Assembly: GCA_021792045.1 (NCBI GenBank)
Contig: JAJYVJ010000001.1
Span: 22,579 to 86,578 of the forward strand
Length of the DNA stretch: 64,000 nt
Origin: Thermoplasmata archaeon
GTDB taxonomy: Archaea; Thermoplasmatota; Thermoplasmata; Thermoplasmatales; Thermoplasmataceae
Direction: 5' to 3'
A program made the position numbers and the translations under genes. The notes beneath the pieces were generated by a model, which saw only the letters and a list, made by a program, of their open reading frames with translations, ran no database searches and had not been told where the DNA came from. Every line of letters begins with the position of its first letter. The stretch's first letter is position 1. Shown here piece by piece: positions 17,601-26,508 of the stretch.

Positions 17601-18191
17601 TTGATAGCGGACAACTATGTCGCCTTTGACGCAGATGGATGTGGCATCACCATAGTGGCATTCAATGCCGGCTCGACAGTATCTGGCAACTGGGTCTTCA
17701 ATAACACGGTCCTGGGAAGCATACAGCTCCCCAATGGAACCTTCACAGGGCCGTATGTCGGCACTATCGTGGTGGCAGCAGACACACCCGGGACGATGAA
17801 CACCGGAACCGTTGTCCTGGACAACACGGTGATCGGCGGCCTTGAATCTAGCATCGTGGTGAACGCACAGGCCCCGACAGCAGAGGTCAACGGTGTCGAA
17901 ATCATCGGCAATGTCCTTGTGCATGGCGGATTCCAGAGGGTCAACGCACCCCCGTTCAGCAACGCATCCGATCTCAACCTTCCACCGGCTCCGAATGCCA
18001 TAGCGATATACGGGAACTACCAGCCAGGGATGCCATTCTCCCCTGCCGTTGTGAACGTCTTTGCTTTCGACAACATCATGAAGGATCAGGGCATCGGTAT
18101 ATGGGTCGCCAACTCGTATCACAATGTGTTCCTGGACAACGTATTCCAGAATGTTACCACGCCGTTTGAATCGTTCTACGGCGTGGGATGA
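14694..18191 (+). CDS. Penicillin-acylase-family (S45) Ntn hydrolase fused to beta-helix domain
   Basis: 1165 residues with a signal segment at 7-27. The penicillin acylase fold is shown by VVQDSNGVYHIYAQD (about 60-75), YALGFVQSENRLFKME, and the self-cleavage site GHSNEWVVAG: Ser297 would become the N-terminal nucleophile after removal of a spacer, and GYPILTGGP follows as expected. Family enzymes hydrolyse amide bonds of acylated amines (penicillins, acyl-homoserine lactones, lipopeptides); the substrate here is unknown. From about residue 850 to the end the sequence turns into parallel beta-helix repeats (GVIALDTHGIFILDSNISHN and VVGNIV-type coils), not a normal part of the ~750-800-residue family. 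No C-terminal membrane helix, so probably secreted or held by the signal segment. Intact reading frame. Confidence 0.85.
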   Translation: MAEKRSFLTLLLVIAIAILMIAGAFSTSETTQMKSVQAKPELVFDNQTLNLSGLEHSVNVVQDSNGVYHIYAQDNHDLFYALGFVQSENRLFKMETYALEGMGLMSRFFGPLYQPYDEFQAMTGAPLAAQRDWNSVVQNRTTNATDRLTYDALTAYAEGINSYINYTRDIGELPTMFALTNTTPFYWSPVYSFAVQEVMTQSLAFGTNPLVFSLVYSLLGNQTYDLIPTFSPVQTYYYGGYTGAPNQSVLAISHNTYPVNATLKSLIVEVMEEFDPLSIITKNDSLDMSYWLPHGHSNEWVVAGNRTTTGYPILTGGPVLAFSLPSIWFQVQLVDPSFDVYGVVLPGAPSVIIGFNRNIAWTLTDVQDISSQNFFFSQTVSNGKYLWNGTYYPVKEYDINGVEVNWTNLGPIMAINGTTALVMHWLGNEVSNEIGVLLDINMASDWSEFSSDLSMWIAPFQNFAFADRNTIGDISAGQYPIFSSSSGIPYNPAGVMPGNGKEYISGEIPYNMIPHAVNPSAGYIVSSNQRQVGPSYPYWLGNTLTNSPGYRAELEASYLAAHPNVSVQDMMNLQLKNFTDYEAVLAMPYILSDLSHSGYSGVVSSMFSSWNESMSPSSKTTTVWFFFYENLFNDTFIPYLTEKGWIPGYENVLGYPSGLSGSLPNTSGYSPMDMVMLQIIELGSARPFSNLSVTSLMSEAANQTMSYLNSNFPSGNYTWSNFYGFVFPNLWGISQFNVGPLVTGGDFNTPNDAGGIAPDYPQGGQSWVMVANLSNLSDSYGVYPGGQSENPESPLYANYVDDWISGHYLHLIFVSNYTLFPSEEVMDRFLFVPDSVPGDMTAKIVAYSGEVISGSVNATGYDFGVYIGPGVTNVYVYHAHVFGANDQGVIALDTHGIFILDSNISHNDVHANPAIPLNTGFGLYGVSDSYVVGNIVTYDAAGGIVVSNAGRIPTGLPFPLMMNLSANFNLIADNYVAFDADGCGITIVAFNAGSTVSGNWVFNNTVLGSIQLPNGTFTGPYVGTIVVAADTPGTMNTGTVVLDNTVIGGLESSIVVNAQAPTAEVNGVEIIGNVLVHGGFQRVNAPPFSNASDLNLPPAPNAIAIYGNYQPGMPFSPAVVNVFAFDNIMKDQGIGIWVANSYHNVFLDNVFQNVTTPFESFYGVG

Positions 18192-18342
18192 TTCGACAAT
18201 CTAATCGAGTCTTACGTTGTCGGACAAAAGGAATTAAAAAATCTCATTTATTTCTCAATTAAAGCGTTATGCGTGGACCTTCATACTATGCGATTTTCAG
18301 GAAACTTACGGTAAATTTCGAGAGAACAGAATGTTCAAATAA

Positions 18343-18353
18343 TTTATATATAA
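18343..18353 (+). promoter_or_regulatory. TATA box of the S-layer-like gene
   Basis: TTTATATATAA preceded by CAAATAA is a strong archaeal TATA/BRE-like match about 31 bases before the ATG at 18379, in keeping with high expression of a surface-layer gene. Confidence 0.6.
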
Positions 18354-18378
18354 CCACGGTATGACACTTTGATAAAAA

Positions 18379-21300
18379 ATGGAACATAAAGTTCTAGCTA
18401 TAATAGTCGTGACTATTATGGTGCTGTCTGGGTTGGCTGTGCTGGGAGGCACTGTTGCAGCCCAGCCTTCACCAGGTGGCCACACAGCAACCGCCCTCTC
18501 GCAAGTCGCAGTGAAAGGGCACTCGGCAAGTCCGTCGGCTTCATTCGCACTGAATCCGACAACTTACTATACAGGCTCAAGTCCAAGCGACTATTTTGCT
18601 GTTCCGGTACATGCAACCGGTGGAACATTCGCATCAGGTTCGACAGTTTATTTTTACCTGAGCACAAGTGATGCAGCTAGTGGGATAATAGGTGAAACCT
18701 CAACATTGGTCTCAAGCACCGATTTAGGTTTTGCCGTTCTGCCAGCAAGCACTACGACGCTAAGCAATGTGATAACGTTCAACATCGGGAACTACAGTAC
18801 GGCACCAGCAGCTGGATCGTATTACGTCTTGGCTTCAAATGCAGCTCCTGGATCTTCGACAACATCTGCTCAGTTCTTCCTAGGACCTGCTGTTCAGCTC
18901 ATAACAGTTCTGCCGACAATTACCTTATCCCCGTTATCAGACATAGTTGGGTCTACAGTTACTGTTTTAGGTACTGGTTTCGATCCTGGCTCTACGATAG
19001 CCGTGGCATTCAGTTATCCAGGTAACACAACCATTGCATCTGCGACGGCAACCCTAAGCGGGGCATTCAAGACGACTTTCACTGTCCCGACAGTTAGCGG
19101 TGTTCCTTATACGGTAGTTGCGCAGGAGACAAATTCTTTCGGTTCATCATTCCCGGAGGGAGGAATAACGGCGCAGGCAACATTCACAGTTGATGCATCA
19201 ATAGTGGTCTCGCCGTTCAGTATAGACGGCTCAACCTCGGCCTCGTTTACGATAACGGGAACCGGGTTTGTCGCTGGCTCAACGATAGGAGCATCTACAC
19301 CAACCACTACGAGCCCTGATATAGAAGTCGGAGGTATACTAACTTATCATTCAGCAGTCACAGTTTCAGGTGATGGCTCATTTACACTGTCAGGCATAAC
19401 GCTTTCTACGGCAATATCGCCATCAAGTTCTGTCGGACCAGAGACAGTAACGGTTACGACATCGCCCTCATCTGACGTATCTTCGTTCAGTGATGCGATA
19501 TACATATCGTCTCCAAATGTGCTTGAGCTTGGTTTCAGCTTTTCTGTTACACCTCTTGTTGGGTCCTACAATTATCCGGGCTCTTCAGTGAGTGCTGCAG
19601 TTTGGAACTTCCCTGCCTCAACGTCAGTAAATGTGTATCTTGGGGCCTTCCTTCTTGGCACCGTTGTTACGAACTCGCTTGGTTTCGCTGAATTAAGCAC
19701 CGCAATACCTGGTATGCCGGCAGGAATCTACACTCCAATGGCATCAGCTCCATCACAGAGTATAGACGTTTCTTCCTCATCGATTACTGTCAGCGCTTAC
19801 TATGCGGCATATTCTTCTGGTTACCTGCTTTCTTCGCCAACAACATCAGGCGGAGTCTATGTATCTAACCTAACAACGATAACTGTAGATGCTTATGGCC
19901 TTTTACCCGGTGTCTCGTACTATGCGAATGACAGTGCTCTCGTAACATCAGCCTCTGGATTCAAAAATATAGTCGAGGATGGATATATCGTTAATGTGGC
20001 GGTAGGCTCACAGAACCTCATAATGAATACCCTGGTACCTGCTAATAACGGCACACTGATCTTCACGTACTCACCTGACTATATCAGTTCCACATCTGCA
20101 TCCTCCGCATCCTCCATAACCCTTGAAAGCGCCAGCGGTGTCTCAGTTTCTGGATACGATGCTCTTTCGATAGGATATATGCCAGTAGCGGAACCAACTG
20201 TCACTGTTAGTGTTTCCTCAGTTGCTCCCGGTTCAACCTTTTCGGTAACTATAAGTAACATCATACCTTACGGTGCAGAAGTTTCTGCCGATGCGTCTGA
20301 CCTCTACAACCTCTATCTTGGAACAACCGAGCTCAGCTATGTGTCAAGCGGAGTCTCCACAAATGTGATAAAATCTAGCTCTGGTTCGTTTTCGGCTAGT
20401 ACATTCACAGTTCCTACAAGCTTCGTTGACGGGCCTAATGCACTTTATCTTGTATATGATACACAGTCAGTATCAAATGAGATTGCTTCCACGCCACTCT
20501 TGGTTTCAACGGCAGCAACGTCATTAAACAGCGGTAGTCTAGTCGTATACTCTACCTCATCAGGCTTTGATGCGGTAGGATACAATCTTCTGCCATCGTC
20601 ATCAGACTACACACTCTATTACTTTACTGCCGCTGGAATATCATCTGGTACTTCGATCCCAACAGATAGTAACGGCGCATTCAACACTACCATCACAGTT
20701 ACTTCACCAACAGCGGGAACATACCTAGTTCTGCTCGTAGGGAAATCGGGAACGACCTATCACAACCTATCAGGAACATACAGTATCTCTGCTTCATTGA
20801 CCCTTTCATCAATACCGCCTATCTATTCTGGAATGCCGGTAAGCTATGCATATTCGGGTCTGATTAGTGGTGTCAACTATGAGGTATTTGTTGGATCGAT
20901 GTACATTGAGACCTTTACCTCTGACGGCTCTGGTTTCATTAGCTTTTCAGCACCCAACCTAGTTGGTACATTTGACGTAAACGTGACGTTTAACGGCGCC
21001 GTTGCAGTATCAGCTCCGATAACTATATCTCCAACGATAATCCTGACACCAGGACTAGCTGCATTCCCAACAGAACCGGTATCATTCTCTTGGTTACTGG
21101 CACCTGGAACATACAGTCCCAGTGTATCACCAGACAATCCCGCTACTACACCTGGGGCGGGCCCGATACAGGTAACAGTATACGTTAATGGATCTCCGAT
21201 CGCAATGGTTCAGGCTCTCTACTCCTCTGGTCCAACGCTTAGTGGAACGTTTGAGATGCCAAACGGTGTTGCCGGAACTGTATACAACATCAGCTTCAGT

Positions 21301-22182
21301 TACTCACAGAGCGTTTCTACTACGACCTCTGGATATACCCCGTACGGGACAACAACGTATCTAAGTGCAATGTCTGATGCATCAGCGCCAATAGTGCTAT
21401 CAACAGGATCTGGTGCGTTCGTTGTGAGTATCTCGACCTCGACCCTAGTCGCTACAATACAGACAGCCATAGGGAACGCCATGAAGGTCCCACTATCCCA
21501 GCTCAATGCTTCGATCAAGGCTATAAATGCGACGGCCGTCTTGATCAGCACGAAGTTCGGTGAGATGAACACAACACTTGGCATCCTTAATGCCTCTGTC
21601 TCTCAGATACTGCAGAACTCTCTCGTTCTCACAACTGACCTTGGCAACGTGCAGGTTACGCTCTCTCAGATAGATGCTCAGCTTGTCTCGTTTAACTCAT
21701 CCCTTGCTGTGATAAATACGACAGCAGGACAGCTGAAGGTTGATATCGCGAACCTTAACGCCTCGCTGGCTGCTTTCAACGGTAACATAATATCCATAAA
21801 GACGTCCCTTGGAACAATGTCTGGGACACTTGCAAGCATCAACGGCACCGTAAGTAGCAATGCGGCAGGTATAAGTACCCTCGTTGGATCGACAGCTACG
21901 ATATCCACAAATCTCGGAACACTGAGTGGAACTGTAACAAGTGTTTCCAACGGCCAGGCAACCATACAGACAAAGCTTGGTAACTTGACAACTGCGGTCG
22001 GAAATATACAGACCAAGACGAGCAACGTTTCATCATCCTTGAGCAATACGCTCATCTTTGAGATCGTTATCCTCGTCCTCGTTGTCATAACCCTCGCTCT
22101 TGTTGCTGTGGTTATCATGCGCGGAGGAAAGCAGTCACCGCCAAAAGAGTACAAGGAAGAGCCAAAACAGCCAAAGCAGTAA
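18379..22182 (+). CDS. S-layer-like giant surface protein with coiled-coil stalk and membrane anchor
   Basis: 1267 residues: signal peptide (about 5-28, ending VAAQP), then ~980 residues of Ser/Thr/Val/Gly-rich beta-sandwich repeats. Several resemble Ig/IPT-like domains, e.g. SDIVGSTVTVLGTGFDPGST near 185 and GSTSASFTITGTGFVAGST near 285. From about 1015 to 1220 is a heptad-rich, Asn-sequon-rich stalk (repeats of the type L-x-x-I-x-x-x-L-x-x-x-N-A-S and TIQTKLGNLTTAVGNIQTK). A membrane helix at about 1224-1247 and a Lys/Pro/Glu tail (PPKEYKEEPKQPKQ) follow. Head, stalk and anchor is how archaeal S-layer proteins are built, and Thermoplasmatales that have an S-layer are expected to encode one such protein. 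The strong promoter and strong terminator agree. Almost Cys-free, as usual for acid-exposed proteins. Confidence 0.75.
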   Translation: MEHKVLAIIVVTIMVLSGLAVLGGTVAAQPSPGGHTATALSQVAVKGHSASPSASFALNPTTYYTGSSPSDYFAVPVHATGGTFASGSTVYFYLSTSDAASGIIGETSTLVSSTDLGFAVLPASTTTLSNVITFNIGNYSTAPAAGSYYVLASNAAPGSSTTSAQFFLGPAVQLITVLPTITLSPLSDIVGSTVTVLGTGFDPGSTIAVAFSYPGNTTIASATATLSGAFKTTFTVPTVSGVPYTVVAQETNSFGSSFPEGGITAQATFTVDASIVVSPFSIDGSTSASFTITGTGFVAGSTIGASTPTTTSPDIEVGGILTYHSAVTVSGDGSFTLSGITLSTAISPSSSVGPETVTVTTSPSSDVSSFSDAIYISSPNVLELGFSFSVTPLVGSYNYPGSSVSAAVWNFPASTSVNVYLGAFLLGTVVTNSLGFAELSTAIPGMPAGIYTPMASAPSQSIDVSSSSITVSAYYAAYSSGYLLSSPTTSGGVYVSNLTTITVDAYGLLPGVSYYANDSALVTSASGFKNIVEDGYIVNVAVGSQNLIMNTLVPANNGTLIFTYSPDYISSTSASSASSITLESASGVSVSGYDALSIGYMPVAEPTVTVSVSSVAPGSTFSVTISNIIPYGAEVSADASDLYNLYLGTTELSYVSSGVSTNVIKSSSGSFSASTFTVPTSFVDGPNALYLVYDTQSVSNEIASTPLLVSTAATSLNSGSLVVYSTSSGFDAVGYNLLPSSSDYTLYYFTAAGISSGTSIPTDSNGAFNTTITVTSPTAGTYLVLLVGKSGTTYHNLSGTYSISASLTLSSIPPIYSGMPVSYAYSGLISGVNYEVFVGSMYIETFTSDGSGFISFSAPNLVGTFDVNVTFNGAVAVSAPITISPTIILTPGLAAFPTEPVSFSWLLAPGTYSPSVSPDNPATTPGAGPIQVTVYVNGSPIAMVQALYSSGPTLSGTFEMPNGVAGTVYNISFSYSQSVSTTTSGYTPYGTTTYLSAMSDASAPIVLSTGSGAFVVSISTSTLVATIQTAIGNAMKVPLSQLNASIKAINATAVLISTKFGEMNTTLGILNASVSQILQNSLVLTTDLGNVQVTLSQIDAQLVSFNSSLAVINTTAGQLKVDIANLNASLAAFNGNIISIKTSLGTMSGTLASINGTVSSNAAGISTLVGSTATISTNLGTLSGTVTSVSNGQATIQTKLGNLTTAVGNIQTKTSNVSSSLSNTLIFEIVILVLVVITLALVAVVIMRGGKQSPPKEYKEEPKQPKQ

Positions 22183-22186
22183 AATA

Positions 22187-22213
22187 GGGGAAATCCCCCA
22201 TAATCTTTTTTTT
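22187..22213 (+). terminator. Hairpin plus T-run terminator after the S-layer-like gene
   Basis: GGGG-AAAT-CCCC at 22187-22198 is followed by eight T at 22206-22213 and further T-runs to about 22265. It begins five bases after the stop codon. Confidence 0.65.
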
Positions 22214-22309
22214 AAATTTTTTATTCAATTTTTCTTTCAGTTTTCTTACCCAAATTTTTTAGTATTTTACATTTTTTATGGAATTTCCATGCGGCTTTAA
22301 TTTCAGGCA

Positions 22310-24268
22310 GTGGAGCCTACGCAATCTTATAGTATACAATTGCATTCAGTCTCGCATATGGTTCATCGCATGAAGGAAAAGCTGCCCGCGATAACAGTTT
22401 CGCTCTTCTCTGCACTCTATATATCCTCCATGCTTTATATATCGTTCTTAAAATACTACACATTCCATGCAGACTTCGTGGATCTCGGCACTGAGAACCA
22501 GATCTTCTGGCTCCTCAGCCATGGCTACCTATATCAGTTTCTCCACCTCTACCATTATGGCGCCGAGCTACAGAAACCCATACTCTTCATCATTCTTCCA
22601 TTGTACTATATTTTCCCAAGCCCGTATCTCCTCATCACGCTGGAGACGGTCGCTCTCGGCCTTATCCCCGTGCCAATATACTTCCTCTCGGTAAAATTCA
22701 CGGGATCGAAGTGGCTCTCGGCGATCCTGGCGTCACTTTCGATATTCTATTTTCCTCTGGTATCCGCAAATCTCTTCGATTTCCACATGATGACTTTCTC
22801 CCCTGTCTTGTATCTTTCAATGGCTGCCTCGTGGGCCTTAGGCAAAAGAAAGCTCATGATCCTCTTCGCCGCTCTCTCCGCGATGACAAATTCCCTCGTC
22901 CTCCTCATGGTCATATTTTTTCTCGTCTATGCGATATACATAGAACTTAAGGATCGCGGGATAAAAGCCACTCGTAGTTTAGTTGCCGTTTATTCTGCGG
23001 CGATCGCAGTCCTCATGGCTGTCATTCTTGTCTATACGCATTTTGGCCTCTACACATCCGGAGCCGCACCTCCGGGCGTTCCGATAAGCAGCGTAACAAC
23101 GTTCGGACTCTCATCAAAGATAGAGCTTTTCATCTATCTCTTCGGCAACACCGGCTTCGTCCCCCTCCTTGAGCCGTGGACGCTGTTCTTCATGCTACCC
23201 TTCATAGGCTTCGTCTTCCTGTCTTCGAATGTCATAAACTACACGCTCTTCGGCCTAATGTTTCCCGTTCTCTCTGCAGGCCCGATGTTTCTCGGTCTCG
23301 TCCTTGCAGTTTCAAAGCTCGTCAAGTGGAGTGGCTACTTCAAGGATTATGAGGAAAGATTCTCCCTGAAAAGCCTCATAAGAAAGGCACGGGAACCTTC
23401 AGGAAGGATCATGATCCCATTCGTGATTGCCATGGTCGTTTTCGCTGCAGTGTATTTCCCTCTTAGCCCGCTGAACTCCGATATCGGTGGCTTCTACGGC
23501 GGGTACTACAACGGCAACCACCAGGTCGCCAATGACACCATGATTAACGAGAATGTCGTTTTCCTTCACAGCGTCCTCGGTCTCATACCGCAGGACGGTT
23601 CGGTACTGACACAGGACAACATTCCCCAGCTCTCGGGAAGGGAGTATGTCCAGCCGCTTATTACGAGCTACAATGCCGATATTCCATACGATTACCTCCT
23701 CATGGATCTTCCGCTCAACTACTTTGCCCAGCCTCAATTCCTGATTCCGATCGCGAATGCGGATATGGCTAGCTCACACTTCCGGATAGTTGCGGAGGGG
23801 TGCGGTGCGCTCCTTCTCGAAGCTAACTATTCGGGCCGCCCAATGATATTCAGACCGATGAAGGAGAACGTGACAGGATCTCAGATGACACCAGAAGGCT
23901 CCGGTTACATCTCGGGAACTGATCTGTCGAACAATTATGCAGTCAACTCCTCTGAGATGTTCTCCGGCCCGGGTATGACGCTCCTTCCCGGATCGTATAA
24001 TGTGACGTTCTACATATCTTCAAGGTCGATAATTCCCACGAACAGCACAATCCTGAGTCTCCAGGTTTACGCTCAGGGGCAGAGGCTCGGAGAATATGAC
24101 ATATTCCAGAGCAACTTCAGCACGAGCGCTGTTTACTCCTTCACCGTTCACTTTACAACCGGCATCATTCTGCAGAATATGGACTTCATGGGCATCGTCC
24201 CCTCCAGGGATTCGAGTATTACACTTCACTGGATATCCATATCCCAACTATCTGCCCAGCCTCTTTAG
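22310..24268 (+). CDS. DUF2079 polytopic membrane protein
   Basis: 652 residues, start GTG 22310 (an ATG at residue 17 or 21 is possible). Many membrane helices up to about residue 385, then a soluble Asn-sequon-rich domain with no final anchor. The first loop DFVDLGTENQIFWLLSHG and KPILFIILPLYYIFPSPYLL, then ETVALGLIPVPIYFLSVKF, is the DUF2079 pattern, a family built like GT-C glycosyltransferases (acidic residue in the first outer loop, polytopic core). Enzyme activity for DUF2079 is not established; a role in transferring sugars to surface glycoproteins would suit its position between the S-layer-like and PNGase-like genes, but this is inference. Confidence 0.8.
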   Translation: MEPTQSYSIQLHSVSHMVHRMKEKLPAITVSLFSALYISSMLYISFLKYYTFHADFVDLGTENQIFWLLSHGYLYQFLHLYHYGAELQKPILFIILPLYYIFPSPYLLITLETVALGLIPVPIYFLSVKFTGSKWLSAILASLSIFYFPLVSANLFDFHMMTFSPVLYLSMAASWALGKRKLMILFAALSAMTNSLVLLMVIFFLVYAIYIELKDRGIKATRSLVAVYSAAIAVLMAVILVYTHFGLYTSGAAPPGVPISSVTTFGLSSKIELFIYLFGNTGFVPLLEPWTLFFMLPFIGFVFLSSNVINYTLFGLMFPVLSAGPMFLGLVLAVSKLVKWSGYFKDYEERFSLKSLIRKAREPSGRIMIPFVIAMVVFAAVYFPLSPLNSDIGGFYGGYYNGNHQVANDTMINENVVFLHSVLGLIPQDGSVLTQDNIPQLSGREYVQPLITSYNADIPYDYLLMDLPLNYFAQPQFLIPIANADMASSHFRIVAEGCGALLLEANYSGRPMIFRPMKENVTGSQMTPEGSGYISGTDLSNNYAVNSSEMFSGPGMTLLPGSYNVTFYISSRSIIPTNSTILSLQVYAQGQRLGEYDIFQSNFSTSAVYSFTVHFTTGIILQNMDFMGIVPSRDSSITLHWISISQLSAQPL

Positions 24269-24310
24269 GTCAGTGTTGTGTCAACGGTTAAACTTCCCAG
24301 TGGAATAGTA

Positions 24311-24321
24311 ATATTTTTAAA
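24311..24321 (+). promoter_or_regulatory. TATA box of the PNGase A-like gene
   Basis: ATATTTTTAAA centred 27 bases before the ATG at 24343, matching the box before 14694 in sequence and spacing. Confidence 0.55.
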
Positions 24322-24342
24322 CTATGATGCATTGATTTCTGT

Positions 24343-26073
24343 ATGCGAAAATTGACAGTTTTGATCGCAATTTTGATGGCGGTTGCCATGAGTCTGACAT
24401 TTTTTGGCTTTAGTGTGCCGTCCAGTGCAGGCCATGCAGTTTCTCCAGAAGCGGTGCAGAGCGCGAATTCTTCTGCCCCTGTAACCGTGATGGCCATAAA
24501 CCACGAGTATGTATCACACAATACAACAGCTGAATCCTATGGTACGGTGACTTTCCCGTCTGGCCCGTTCTCAAAGATCGTCGTGTATTATGAGAATTTC
24601 TACGTCTCGAATCCGTGGGACTACAGCTACCAGGTCAAGGTCAACGGTGTGCAGATAGCTGCTGGAAACACAAATGAATCCCAGAACACAACGGTGCAAC
24701 AGGACGTGACAGAGTATTATTCCGTTATCGTTGGGCATACGGTAAACGTCACAGCTTATACTGCAGAGTGGGAGCCAAATTATTCAGCCTACCAGAGCGT
24801 ATGGTTTGTTCTTTATCCAGGAGCCAAGCCGAACGTGCCGAATGTGGTCATACCGGTGCCCATAACGAAGAGTTTCGCGCCCTCGAAGAACGCTTTTCCA
24901 CATAACGTCTTAATACCATACAATACATCGCAGGTTTTCAACGTAACATTTCCAGCTAATGTGACATCGGGTCACATCAATTTCTATGCGCTCCAGAACG
25001 GAAACGACGAGGGCTGGTATGCTAACCAGCCGCCATTCAGAGAGTTCAAAGTGTCGATAAACGGCACAACGGTCGCGGAGATGTGGCCGTATCCAAATGT
25101 CCAGACAGGTGGGTGGGATCTCTTTCTCTGGCAGCCGATAACGGCCATAGGGGCTCTGCTCGATCATCCCTACACGTTCAACCTAGATCCGTACGTCTCA
25201 CTCCTACACGGTACCAAATCGGTAAATATAACCGTGGTCAATAATGAGGATCTGTGGATAAGGGTCGCACTCAACTTCATGCTCTACACAACGAATTCCA
25301 CAGTTAACAGCACTTTCACAAGCAGGTGGACTGAGATGAACGTATACAATCAGACACCTGCAACAAACATGACAACAGAGAGCATACCCACATCCGCCGA
25401 ATGGCTCAATGACTCGCAGCTTGTCAAAGAAGATCTAAACGCATCATCGACAACATCCTACGGCTCCGTAGTTGCAAAGGGGAATTACAACATAACAAAC
25501 TATTTCAGCGCATACAGCTCTGAGTTTGATCCAAGCGAAAACATAGTCGTCCCCTACGGCACCGGTTATCTCCTTGAGTACAATCAAACATTTGGATACG
25601 TCGATATGATAAATATCACAACTACGGGGATCATAACCGACGGTAACGTAGTCACGCACACATCGAGTTCGGAGCACCTGATCTATGCAGTATCAATGGT
25701 GTTCACAGAAGATCTCGTTCTCAGTCACAACGGCTCCCTCGTCGCTATAATTATTAAGGACAGTGCGCAGCAGAGCAGGTACGAGTTTGACCAGCTTTCC
25801 AGAATCACGAATGGGAAGGTCTATGTGAGGACCATTATGGATGATGCCGCCCTTGCTGGCTACGGTGCATTTGATGGGCAGATAGTGAACGGTGTAATAA
25901 CGAAGATGTACTACAACCATGCATCAACATTTAAGACCGAGATACACTCAGATTCCGTATACGACAACGGGTCGATGCACTCTACAGGATATGAAAGGAT
26001 GCTCTATGCCGTCAATAATTCAGTAATAAGCAGGGATGGAATAATGATCCTTGACAGGTACATAATGCTGTGA
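24343..26073 (+). CDS. Secreted PNGase A-like peptide:N-glycosidase
   Basis: 576 residues with signal peptide at about 4-30 and no C-terminal anchor. The centre matches the peptide-N4-asparagine amidase A family: WYANQPPFREFKVSINGT (about 226-243), EMWPYPNVQTGGWDLFLWQP (about 246-265) and ITAIGALLDHPYTFNLDPYV then HGTKSVNITVVNNEDLW (to about 305). In PNGase A the PFRE and WP-P-x-x-x-TGG segments form the jelly-roll domains that hold the active site. The family removes N-glycans from Asn at acid pH; acid-active members are known in plants and in Sulfolobales. Here it could recycle or remodel the many N-glycosylated surface proteins encoded next door, or help digest glycoprotein food. Intact. 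Confidence 0.8.
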   Translation: MRKLTVLIAILMAVAMSLTFFGFSVPSSAGHAVSPEAVQSANSSAPVTVMAINHEYVSHNTTAESYGTVTFPSGPFSKIVVYYENFYVSNPWDYSYQVKVNGVQIAAGNTNESQNTTVQQDVTEYYSVIVGHTVNVTAYTAEWEPNYSAYQSVWFVLYPGAKPNVPNVVIPVPITKSFAPSKNAFPHNVLIPYNTSQVFNVTFPANVTSGHINFYALQNGNDEGWYANQPPFREFKVSINGTTVAEMWPYPNVQTGGWDLFLWQPITAIGALLDHPYTFNLDPYVSLLHGTKSVNITVVNNEDLWIRVALNFMLYTTNSTVNSTFTSRWTEMNVYNQTPATNMTTESIPTSAEWLNDSQLVKEDLNASSTTSYGSVVAKGNYNITNYFSAYSSEFDPSENIVVPYGTGYLLEYNQTFGYVDMINITTTGIITDGNVVTHTSSSEHLIYAVSMVFTEDLVLSHNGSLVAIIIKDSAQQSRYEFDQLSRITNGKVYVRTIMDDAALAGYGAFDGQIVNGVITKMYYNHASTFKTEIHSDSVYDNGSMHSTGYERMLYAVNNSVISRDGIMILDRYIML

Positions 26074-26508
26074 GCAAAGGCGATCTTGCCCGCACGAAAA
26101 GTCTGGCTAGATTGCTTAAACATTATTTTTTTTCATAGTTAATTTTGATCCACTTCCCCGACGGACCATTTTGTCGCTGAAGTTTCCGTGCAGGAATTTT
26201 TTGTATCGAAAGGAATACGCACCGTGCATCGGACTATTCGCTTGTCCTGGGGTCCTTACAGTCAACGCTGATCCAAGAGTTTAGGTACAGCGAATACACG
26301 CAGGAATGTGTGAACGGGACATTGCAGTAGATAAACCATCTCCCGTGGGGACTCCGGTAATTGTCGTGTTACCTCTCAGATCTTGTTTATAAATTGGCTG
26401 GGTACATCATAGTTCATGACATCGGGAAATATCCGCACGTGGCGTGGCGGGGGAACGAGTTAAAGCCGATACGGAAATGTTTATCTATATTACTTCGTTA
26501 TCTATTTT
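26074..26508. other. Intergenic region with terminator and promoter
   Basis: About 435 bases. Eight T at 26126-26133 probably end the PNGase-like transcript. A TATA-like box for the next gene lies at 26479-26489. The middle has no open frame with a recognisable product. Confidence 0.5.
26479..26489 (+). promoter_or_regulatory. TATA-like box of the second thermopsin-like gene
   Basis: GTTTATCTATA centred about 25 bases before the ATG at 26509. Confidence 0.5.
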
